From NCBI GenBank assembly GCA_030544215.1, contig JARZZO010000004.1, positions 15,612,501 to 15,676,500 of the forward strand: a stretch of DNA of 64,000 nucleotides, written 5' to 3'. A program made the position numbers and the translations under genes. A model generated the notes under the pieces. The model saw nothing but the letters and a program-made list of their open reading frames with translations. It did not search any database and was not told the origin of the DNA. Origin of the DNA: Zantedeschia hybrid cultivar. Its lineage: Eukaryota; Streptophyta; Magnoliopsida; Alismatales; Araceae. Below, one piece after another: positions 54,900 through 64,000 of this stretch. The first letter of the stretch is position 1. Every line of letters begins with the position of its first letter.

Positions 54900-54904
54900 T
54901 AGGG
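54900..54904. repeat. Target site duplication of element B, right copy (TAGGG)
   Basis: Identical to 34573-34577. Removing B and one copy gives aaaccgtaggggtcggccc, which resembles aaaccataggggccgacc about 320 bp to the right, supporting a continuous empty site. Confidence 0.85.
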
Positions 54905-55792
54905 GTCGGCCCTTACAAGGTTGAAAGTCAATACTGGTCAACATCCAAGGCAAATGACTTCTGAATCTAGTGACACCTATGCCAACACTCTAATTTAACT
55001 TATCAAGACTATTCAGGGTGATTCCAGCAGTTCACAAGTTGTAGATTACCCAAAGCACATAGGTCTGCTAATAAATAGTCCCTGAACTGAAGAAAATGCC
55101 CTGAAAATGAAAAAGGGGTTAAATGATGCCAAAATGTGCTGAAATTTGTGGGTTCACTTTGAAATCAAGTAAGAAAGCTAAGGGAATTGAAAGCATGTAA
55201 TTTGGATGTCCACATACTTCAAACCATAGGGGCCGACCAGCCCCACTATTAGTTGAAAGTAGACTTAAAGTCAACACTTTGATCAAGTGGGCTCCAAATG
55301 AGTTGAAACTTGAGAAAACACCTTTGATTAGTATAGTTTTAGGATTGGATTCAGGTCTGATAGGTTAGTTGTGTTATCCGCAAGACTTGTCATATTATGA
55401 TAACAAACTAAAACTCTGACATGATGATTTCTTAAATAGGGTAGAGGTATGGTGTAGGCTTCTTGTGCTATCTATAAGGACTACATCATAATCTATACCC
55501 GTTAAGTAACGATGGTAATGCCTAACTAGAAACTAATAGTTTGTTATGCTATCTGGAAGACTACTAATCTTCTAGGGGCTGAAGTTCGATCATATATTGC
55601 AAGGAGTTGTAAGCATCAATAGTTGGCCACTCTTTGATTATAGTGTGATTTGTTCTACTATCTACAAGGTTACATTATGAGTCATTGAGATTCTGATCTG
55701 CACTAGGAGGCCATTTGCGTCTCCCGTTCTATATATCTAAGGATTGTACGTCCATCGAAAATTGGTGGGAGTTAAACTAGATTAAAGACTAT
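54905..55792. other. Unassigned DNA between B and D
   Basis: No gene is seen. It contains phrases repeated locally (aaaccatagggg, gttgaaagt with agtcaatac/agtcaacac). It may be the flank or 3' part of an unrecognised repeat that both B and D entered. Confidence 0.4.
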
Positions 55793-57316
55793 TGTAGACA
55801 CCGATTTTGGACTCCTTTTGGTCATAAACCCCCGTCACCATTAGTCCATCACCATCAAACCCATCACCTTAGCCATCTCATTTAGCCCATTAGATTTCCC
55901 CACTTAATTCAGCCCATTAGTAGTCAAGCCCATTAACCAACACTCGTCCCTTTTACTTTTTCGTGGAAGGCCAACTTGGTGGCCTTCTACCTTCCCCGAA
56001 GGTCCGTTGCGCACCTTCCACCTTTTTGCGGAAGGCCAACTTGATGACCTTCCACCTTCCCCGAAGGCCAGTTGCGCCGCCTTCCATCTTTTTGCGGAAG
56101 GCCAACTTGATGACATTCTACATTCCCCGAAGGCCAGCTATGTTGCCTTCCACCTTTTTCCACATTTTTTCGCCTTCCACCTTTTCGCGGAAGGCGAACT
56201 CGGTGGCCTTCCACCTTCCCTGAAAGCCAGCTAGGCTGCTTTCCACCTTTTCGCGGAAGGCCAACTTGGTGGCCTTCCATGAAAGAGGAAGGCAAATGAG
56301 TTGGTCGTCCACACTCCCACTTTCAGCTTGACTTCATCTTCCCACGTTCTCCTCCATTCACGACTCTCGTCTTCCCACGTTCTCCTCCACTCACGCTCGT
56401 CTCCCACCACTCCGACCACTCCCCACTCCGGTGACTGCCGCATGCACGACCTCCGACCCTTAACCATTTCCTATTGGCTCCTTGGAGATTAACTGGGATT
56501 TAAACCCCTAATTTCCATATTTTCTTTCCCTCTATTTAAACCCCCTAGGTCCTCTCGGGAAGGGGGTTGGAGAGCTGGGAGTTAAGGATTTTTAGGAGGG
56601 TGAAGAGGCTTGCGTTGGAAGGCTTAGGGTTGGCAGCGGTTCTAGCGCACAGAGGCTAGCGCTTGGTGAGTCAAAGGAAACAAGAAGTCCTCCGCATCCT
56701 AAATGGGCTTGTCTCCTTAACCCTTTCTTCTTTTATTTTTTTTACATCATCTGTCATCCAATCACCTCGAAGTCTTTTCTTCTTTCTCCTTTCCTTTTTA
56801 CCACAACACATCTACTTTCACTATTGTTACATATGAGCACCTCATTTGCATGCATACATGTTAGAATGCTCTAGTACTCTTCACTACAGAGGTTCCAAAC
56901 AAAAAACGAGAGGTGGGTGGCCATAACATATGGTCACTTTCCCTCCCAAAACACCTATCTGGTGCGTCCCCTTTCAATTTTAGCTTATTTATTTATTTGC
57001 ATGGATAGATTTTACACATCACAGTTCTAATCGATTTTCTTTACTTTGTTTTGTCTTTTTCTTTCAGGGGCTCTTACCACATTCTGCACGGACTACTGAG
57101 CTTTCCCCCTTCAGCCGGCCGGAGGTAGAGAAGAGGAACCTACTATCCCCCGCTCCAACAAGACGCGATCATCTTCATCATCCTGCGGAGCACAGGGACC
57201 TCAAGGTAATGCTCCTGGCGATCACATACTTCAATTCCTACCACCTCATCGCCGTAGTTGTGCGACGAAAGGAGGCCTCCCCTGTGAAAGGAGAGCGGGA
57301 ACACTCCGGGTGTCCA
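55793..57316 (+). repeat. LTR of element D, a distinct Tat-like family
   Basis: It starts TGTAGACACCGATTTTGG and ends about GGTGTCCA, followed after eight bases by a primer-site candidate matching that of A, B and C. It is about 1,524 bp. Features shared with the main family are a cagccggccggagg block near 57111 and gcgatcac near 57208. U3 carries a 66-bp tandem repeat of inverted repeats (55957-56290) and a TATA-like tatttaaa at 56533. The left target duplication cannot be confirmed. Confidence 0.65.
55957..56290 (+). repeat. 66-bp tandem array of GGAAGGCC/GGCCTTCC inverted repeats
   Basis: Units start at about 55957, 56023, 56089, 56182 and 56248: steps of 66, 66, 93 and 66. Each has GGAAGGCCAACTT then GGTGGCCTTCC or a close form, an inverted repeat with an 8-base centre, followed by a CCCCGAAGGCC stretch. 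It occupies the same part of U3 as the 88-bp array of the A/B/C family. Overlapping open frames on both strands here are repeat artefacts. Confidence 0.85.
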
Positions 57317-57708
57317 CGGTCCTCTGGCGATCATGGTGGGACACCTACCTGCTCAGTGTGCGTAGAGCGACGAAAGGTAAGAAGGTAAAAACCCCTGCAA
57401 GTTTCTATTTTGTTTTTTCTTTTTCTTTTTTTTTCCTTTTTTCCCTCGGACAGCCCACCTCCTGGCCGTCCAGGTGCCTGGACGGTCAGCCTCCCGGCCG
57501 TCTAGCTCCCTAGACGGCCAGCTTCCCGGCCGTCCGATTCCTGGCCCCGCTACCCTCTCTGCGATTCAATGACCCACATGGTGTTCTTCCATTATGATTG
57601 GTTAAATTGTTGTACGTTCTACTTGGGTTTACTGTTCTGTTCTATTTCCTGTTAATTCTTGTGTTAATTTCAGGGTGCTCTCCGTGGAAGTTTTAAGGAA
57701 GAGCCGAC
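57317..57708 (+). other. Leader of element D, interrupted by element C
   Basis: It holds a primer-site candidate TGGCGATCATGGTGGGAC at 57325-57342 and GGCCGTC/GACGGCC hairpins at 57464-57487 and 57496-57519 (a third, partial, near 57529). It ends where the LTR of C begins at 57709. The five bases before it (ccgac, 57704-57708) should be one copy of the target duplication of C. Confidence 0.6.
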
Positions 57709-59109
57709 TGTAGACACGCTAATTTTGACGTCATTTCGAGTAAATTTTATATCACACAATAATGCCTCGAAATGGTCTGATAATTAATCATTAATTAATT
57801 TTTATTAATCTTTTTTAAGTGTCGGGTTTAACAGATGTGTTTAAGTTAATCAATTGAATTGATTTTAGCTCAAATTTGAGTTAAAATATGAAGAATTCTA
57901 AAAGACGTCGACCCAAGTGGACGCGATTTAGAGTTTATTCCTGTTTTAACGATTAAATTTGAATTTTAATTAATTGATTAATTAACTAAAAGGCGTCTGT
58001 ACATGTCGACGCGTTTTAGGTTTCCTAGGCTATTTCTACTTCTCCTCCGGATGTTTATCCTTATCTTAATTATGATAAAAGACGTCTACATAAGTGGACG
58101 CGTTTTACCTAATAAAGATAAAGATAAGTTTTCCCGGATGTTTATCCTTATCTTAATTAGTCTAAAAGACGTCTATACAGGTGGACGCGTTTTACCTAAT
58201 AAAGATAAAGATAAGTTTTTCCCGGATATTTATCCTTATCTTAATTAATCTGAAAGGCGTCAGCCAAGGTGGACGCGTTTTAGATAATTACAGATAAAGA
58301 TGGATTAATCAGTATTTATCTGTCGGTTAAGATGGATAAATTCGGAGTTTTTAAATGTTAATCGCGAACGCAAGAAATGCCTATAAATACCCTGCATGTT
58401 GAAAAGAGAAAGAGAACAGAATTAAGTTGAGTTGAGCCATAGCATTATAGCGATTTGAAGATCGAAGCAACAACGTCGTAACGCCGGAGCGCTGCCATTT
58501 CCAGAAGTCGGCGTCCCTTTCAAGATCTTCATCCTTTCAAGGCTTCAACCAATTGGGCATAAGTTTTTCATTATTGCATTTATTTTCATTTCATTAGTTT
58601 TATTTTTCATATTCACTTCATGCAAACACACACCACAGCATAATCTTTCAAAGAACCTACTTAATCTAAGGGGTTTCAAAGCCATTAAAAAAGTGAGTTT
58701 GCTGTTTTAAATATGCTTAAAATCATGATTAGTTCAGATACTACTTCTATTTAAATTCTCATCATAGTTCTTCATTTTTTGTTTTTTCTGTCTCTGCTGC
58801 ACTCAACAACAACAAGAGATCAAAAAGGGGAAATCAAGCACAACTTCTGGACGATCCTCAACCTCAAACTCAACAGCAAGAACAAAAGAACAAAGAAAGG
58901 GCTCTCTTTCTTCAGCCGGCTGAGGAAGGGGAACCAAGGACTCAATCTTTCCGCGTTTGAAAGGTAGGCGATCATACTCTCTTTTGAAACTTTTAAGTTA
59001 AAAGTTTCTGGCGATCACTGCACTTTAGTTGCTGTTTTTAATAGGTTAGTTTACACCTAAACAACATAGATATTTCATGTTAATCACACGGTCATTCTAA
59101 GCACCTACA
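57709..59109 (+). repeat. 5' LTR of element C
   Basis: 1,401 bp, TGTAGACACGC to AAGCACCTACA. It is 77 bp longer than the A LTR mainly because it holds five modules instead of four. The TATA box is at 58381 (ctataaatac). Confidence 0.95.
57898..58283 (+). repeat. Array of five inverted-repeat modules in U3 (C)
   Basis: Starts at 57898, 57986, 58074, 58162 and 58250, exactly 88 bp apart. Units 3 and 4 (ctacataagtg and ctatacaggtg loops) look like a duplicated unit relative to A and B; the loops have since diverged, or the second came by exchange with another copy. Confidence 0.88.
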
Positions 59110-60142
59110 GCTTTTTTGGCGATCACGGTGGGACTTGGTCTCGCCATCTTTTAGTTTCTTTTTGTTCTTGCTATCATCATATCGGGCACCCACGGTGCAC
59201 CACTTGTGTCTCTGGACACGTCATCACCAATTGGTGAGTGTTTAGTTTAATTGATTTCCCTCGTGCACCACGTGCACACCCCAGTGGCAAGATCTTGCCC
59301 CCCCCTTGATTAACTCAAAAAGCTGTTTTTGTGATAAAAATGATGTGTGATTGATTGTTTTTCTAGTTGTTTAGTTAGTAAACCATCCTGTTTAAAATCT
59401 GGAACTAAAAAAAATTTGCATGAGTCGATTGTTTACTGCTTTTTACCTTGTTTGAGGAGGATTCAACCCAGAAAATCCTCCTGGAAAACTGTTTCTGCGA
59501 ACTGAAAAGCGTCCAGGATAGCTGACGCGTTTCAAAACCGCGTCAACCTACCTAGACGCCTTTCAGGCTTCACAGCTTCTCTGCTGTCTGCATCTGCTTC
59601 TGCGAAAAATTAAGTTTTGTTTTGAATAGCGTCGACTAACATCGACGCTATTCAGACAGTTTCTTAATTTTTTCAGTTTCCAGATTTTTGTGTTTTGAGT
59701 GCTAGCTACCCATTACTTACTAAGCATTAGAGGCCATCCAGGCCACAGGACATACGCATTGAGGCTAATCCCTCCTCTTCTTAGGAACACATTACTCGAC
59801 GTCAGCAACTCTCTCTGATTGGGTTGGTCCCTTGATCAGACTAGAGAAGTTGACGTTGAGACCTCCATAAGTCCCCAAAATCAAGGTATTCCTCCGTGAT
59901 CATCGGGCTGGTTGTACCAATTGAAGTCCCGGTTAGATTCTGAAAGCGTTGTGAGAGAAAAGCCCTAGAGAATAACGGTGGAAATCGAACTGAAACTAGG
60001 ATCCTTTCCCTGAGCGAAATTGTGGTTTAATCCAATTCAAATAACTCAACAAGGAATCCTAAAATCACGTTAAGCATCCACTTGTTTGATTAATCTCTGT
60101 ACAACTTGTTTGATTAAATCTTTGAAAAGGGAATCTAACATC
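59110..60142 (+). other. Leader of element C
   Basis: Primer-site candidate TGGCGATCACGGTGGGAC at 59117-59134, modules near 59502-59652, the gctagctacccatta block near 59700, and the stem-loop at 59798-59857. No gene. Confidence 0.7.
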
Positions 60143-63100
60143 ATGTTGCTACGATCAGGTAGGGACTTGAGTGTGGCTCCAGACGCCATGGTTAATTACG
60201 AGGGAGATGCTAATGCCCCTCGGAATTCTGAATACAACTATGAGAGTGGGAGAGATGCTGATGCCTCCCGTAGTTCTATCCCCATTCCGTATCGTCTAGA
60301 TGGGAATGTTCGGACACCTCTTTTGCCCCCACGTGATCAATATCCTGATCCTCTTCCGCATGAATATGCGATCCCTAATCCTGATCTTGAGGGGGACATG
60401 AACCAGAATGATCCCTCATCCTCTGATCCTACGGATCTCATCAATGCTCTGGGAGTTCTTGCCTCCCGACTGGACCCTCAGCAGTTCGAGGCGATCCAAT
60501 CTATTTTGAAGGGGAAGGCACCCATGCAGCCTGCCGAGCCGAACCCTGTGGCTCCCCCTGCTGTTCCTCAGCACCCTTCTTTTCCTCCTCCTTATATCCA
60601 TCAGGCCATGGAGGGCCTTCATATTACTTCTCGGCCAGCTGGGCCGCAGCTTTCATCATCTAGGCAACCGGCTAGACTGCAAACGCCTACTTATCAAAAC
60701 GCCCTCGGGCATGGCGGAAGCGCTGCCGGACCTCCCCTCTATTGTCCACCCTGCCCAACGTACTCTAGGCAGCAAGCCTACCAAGTACCTCCTCCTCCTC
60801 CTCCTCCTCAAGCAGATCTGACCACACAAACGCTGCTGGCCAAAATGGAGCGTATGGATGAGCAATTTAATAACCTCCAGAAAATGATGGGGGTCAAAGC
60901 TGTGCCAGAAATCAGTCTACCGAGTCTGCCAGTATTCCATCTGCCACCCTCTGAGATGCCAGTGTACCGGAAGTACAACGGTACTGGTAACCCCTTCACA
61001 CATCTGAAGGAGTTCATGTATGAATCCTCTTTCTGGCAGAACGACAAGAGGTCGTTGGCCTTCTTGTTCAGGAGATCTCTAGAGGGACCAGCCCTCGAGT
61101 GGTTCTTTTCCCTGGAACCCTCAGAAGTAGAGGATTACGGTATCGTTTCACGCAAATTTATTCAATGATACCAGGACAGAGTTGCACCCTCCTTGTCTAT
61201 CACGGACCTCATTGCAGAAAAGATGAAACCGGATGAGGAGTTTGTCGGTTTTGCTGACAGGTGGCGGGGTCTGGCTGAAAAGGTGAAGGATCACTTGTCC
61301 GAATCTGAACAAGTGAAAATGTTAATTTCCAATGCCACCCCCCAGTTCAAGCTCGTCCTCTCCTTGAACAATTTGACTAACATGGCAGAGCTCTATGAAA
61401 GAGCACGGTACTGCCAGAATGCTTTCAAGGACGCTACATTCTCTAGCGTCTTTGATCCTCATAGACCTAGCAGACCTCCGCCTCGGAAGCCTGCAGTGCC
61501 GAACTCTTCCAGCACGGGTCCGACTACCGAGGGCACGCTCTCTCATGAGCAAGTGAGCACCATGAACAATAACTCGCCCCAGTTCGTGAGGAGTCAGCAG
61601 CAGTACCAGAGGCCACAACAGCAAGGGTACAGACAGCAGCAGAACCCCCAGTACCAACAGCAGTATCAACGGCCCCAGCAGCCGAATCAGAATCAGAACC
61701 AGCAACAGCTACAGCAACAGCCGCAACGGCAACAGCAGTATCAGCAGCAACAACAGCCAAAGTACCAACCGCGCGCACCGCCGGCGTACCACAATGTCCC
61801 TCCTCCTGGTGACTACAACCAGCAAAGGAGACCTCCAGGCCCGAAGAGGGCAGAATACCCGGCTCTCCCAGAATCCTTGGCCGATATCTTCAGTGCTTTA
61901 ATGGCGGCTAACGCCTTAGTTTTGCCAAGGGAAAAGGCCGTCTGGCCTCAAAATGCCGATACGTCCAGGTATTGCTACTTCCACAGGCAACCTGGGCATA
62001 CCATTGACACCTGCTTCCAATTCAGAGATTATATTCATGATCTCAACGAGCAGGGCGGCATAGACTGGGAGGAAATGAAGAAATACATAACAGCCCTGAA
62101 GGCGAGGAGACCGCAGCAGCAACAGCAGCAGCAAGCAAGACCACCAGCACAAGCAGCAGCACCACCCAACATAGGCATAGTGCAGAATCCACTCCCGGAG
62201 CACCAGAATCAGAACCAGGTTGCTCCCATTCTGACGAACAGCCAGTCTGAGGCTGGTCGTGGGCAACAATGGAGGATAGAGGACTCTTCCTCTCTCTACT
62301 CAACGGGTCACGTTCAAAGTACCGCAGAGCGACTACCACGCCGCACCATCCACATACCCAGACCACAACCCGTCACCATCACCCCCCTACCCACACCCAC
62401 ATATCATTCGCCCGCATCCAATAACCCACTACCACTACCCACCTTCCTTAGACCCATTACGCCCCGCACTCCTGCGCCTCCATCATATACCCCTCCGCAA
62501 ACCAATAACGCACCCCTTTTACCATCTAGGCCATTATTACGCGTACCATTTCCTACTTCACCCATTACCACTACCACCTACCCAGATATGCCCCAACCAT
62601 CCAAACCGTTACTATGCGTACCATTCCCCACTTCGCCAACCACTTACCCATCTACCATCCAACCCTCTAGGCCTTTAATCCGTACCGCGCCATCACCACC
62701 TAACCCTACGCCATCACCACCTAACCCAACGCCACCACCTACGCATCAACCCTCCGCACCGCTTACGCCACCCGACTCTGCAGTACTCAAGGTGTCACCC
62801 GGATCCTCCACGGTCGAGGAACATGCGCTCCGGAGTGGAAGGATTTTCAACAAGGTCTTTCCTCAGTCCACAGTCAGAGACGGCCCATCACAGCCGACTG
62901 AGGAAGCCCATAATGAAGAGAGTGCACCAGGCACTCAATATGACTTGTTGAAACATCTGGACAAAACACCGGCACGGATCACTGTACTGGAATTGATTAA
63001 AAGGTCCAAGATTCACCAAGAAGCTTTAATGGAATACCTACAGAAGGTGATGGTCAATGAAGACGTGCCGGTAGAGAAAATTGCAGCACTACTAGTTCCT

Positions 63101-64000
63101 CAGGGGGATCAGCCCTCAATTACATTTCACACATCGGAACTAGCACCGCCAGCCGCTAGAAGTATGGCTCTGAGCATCACGGTCAATATCTGCAAAAAGG
63201 CCGTGGATGCATGCCTGGTTGATACAGGGGCTTCAATTAATGTTTTACCTCCGAAGACCCTGGAGCTATGCGGTGTGCCCAAGGAGAAATGGCTGCCAAG
63301 CCCCATCTCAGTTACGGCATATGACAATTCTACCCGTTCCCCTCTGGGAATGGTTTATTTAAAGGTGGAGCTAGGTCCAGTAAGTCATGCAGAGGTTGAA
63401 TTTCATATTCTAGAAATCGACCCTTCCATAAATGCCATTCTTGGACGTCCTTATATCAAAACTCTTGAGGCGATTCCTTCTACGAATCACTAATGCCTCA
63501 AATTCCCTTATAAAGGACGAATTATTAAAGTGACGAGCATGCCGATCCTTGCTGCTACTCATACCTTAAATATTAAATCTGCTGTTTTACCTGGCCAACA
63601 ACCTTTTCTGTCGGTATTACAGGTCTACCGTCCAGTGGCTGATCCTTTGAAAGCCGCTACCATTTCTCCATACCCATTAAATGCTATCAAAAGGGGGAAG
63701 TGCATGAGTACCCCGGGATGGAGAATCATGATGAAGAACGGCTACGAGCCTGGGAAAGGTCTGGGCACACAGTTGCAAGGCAGGACCACTCCTGTTAAAA
63801 ATCATCGGGCAGCACCTGGAAGCGGTCTGGGCTATAGGCCAATGAAGCTAAAGCAAGATCTGGTTCAGAAAGCAGAAACCGAAGACGGTCAAGAAATCTT
63901 GGAAACAATGTCCACACCACTGAAAGAAGGCCGAGATCCCTTAACATGGACTCTATATACACATTTTGTGAAAGGGCCCATACTTAGTCACGACAACACG
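60143..64000 (+). pseudogene. Element C gag-protease (two stops, continues past window)
   Basis: Starts at ATG 60143 (MLLRSGRDLS). The frame is kept to the end of the window apart from TGA at 61166-61168 (CGA in A and B) and TAA at 63491-63493 (CAA in A and B). Gag domain about 60960-61430, Gln-rich stretch, zinc-finger-like CYFHRQPGHTIDTC about 61975-62020, protease with intact LVDTGASIN (about 63218), then the G-patch-like segment (about 63700-63850, NGYEPGKGLG...GLGY). After the G-patch it carries a short extra KAETE segment not seen in A or B. Pol lies outside the window. Confidence 0.9.

Larger units (their letters stand above)
57709..64000 (+). mobile_element. Element C: third family member, 5' part only
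   Basis: It has a 5' LTR, leader and gag-protease colinear with A and B and runs off the window after the G-patch-like segment. It is closer to A in gag sequence. It entered the leader of element D. Confidence 0.93.

Noticed and set aside
55904..56312. Open frames in the U3 of element D
   Set aside because: They translate the 66-bp tandem repeat in several frames on both strands; no domain.

Overview
This is a plant nuclear window, most likely from a flowering plant, dominated by nested LTR retrotransposons. Three copies of one Ty3/gypsy family of the Tat/Ogre type (A, B, C) run on the + strand. An older relative (F) lies on the - strand. There are also a related but distinct LTR (D), a Ty1/copia element (E, - strand), a decayed RTE-like LINE, and one multi-exon host gene for a RING-finger protein. 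The plant assignment rests on the Tat/Ogre polyprotein with two RNase H domains, the plant mobile domain genes carried by B, and spliceosomal introns in both kinds of gene.

Layout. 1-4048: 5' part of copia element E, inserted into F. 4049-5586 and 19927-25342: the two visible parts of F. 5587-19926: complete element A inside F, with 1,324-bp LTRs and target duplication CTAGT. 25343-34577: host DNA with a diverged duplication, a fold-back element, the RING gene (29251-31436) and the LINE relic. 34578-54899: element B, about 20.3 kb, target duplication TAGGG. 54900-55792: unassigned flank. 55793-57708: LTR and leader of D, interrupted by C. 57709-64000: 5' part of C, cut by the window end.

How it works together. 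A, B and C encode gag, aspartic protease, a G-patch-like segment, reverse transcriptase, RNase H, a second archaeal-type RNase H and integrase. A has one continuous reading frame with three stops and a lost protease aspartate. B has an intact pol, displaced by one base from a gag riddled with Gln-to-stop changes. B also carries a 5-kb antisense cassette of two plant-type genes: a seven-exon plant mobile domain/coiled-coil gene and a DUF7745-like gene.

The most striking signals are two. (1) A family of about 33-bp inverted-repeat modules (CGTC, variable loop, GACG) is arrayed every 88 bp in the LTR promoters and recurs in the leader and upstream of both antisense genes. (2) The 3' end of B is a partial direct LTR joined to a full inverted LTR. 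Both outer ends of B are therefore U3 termini, yet they are flanked by a perfect 5-bp target duplication.
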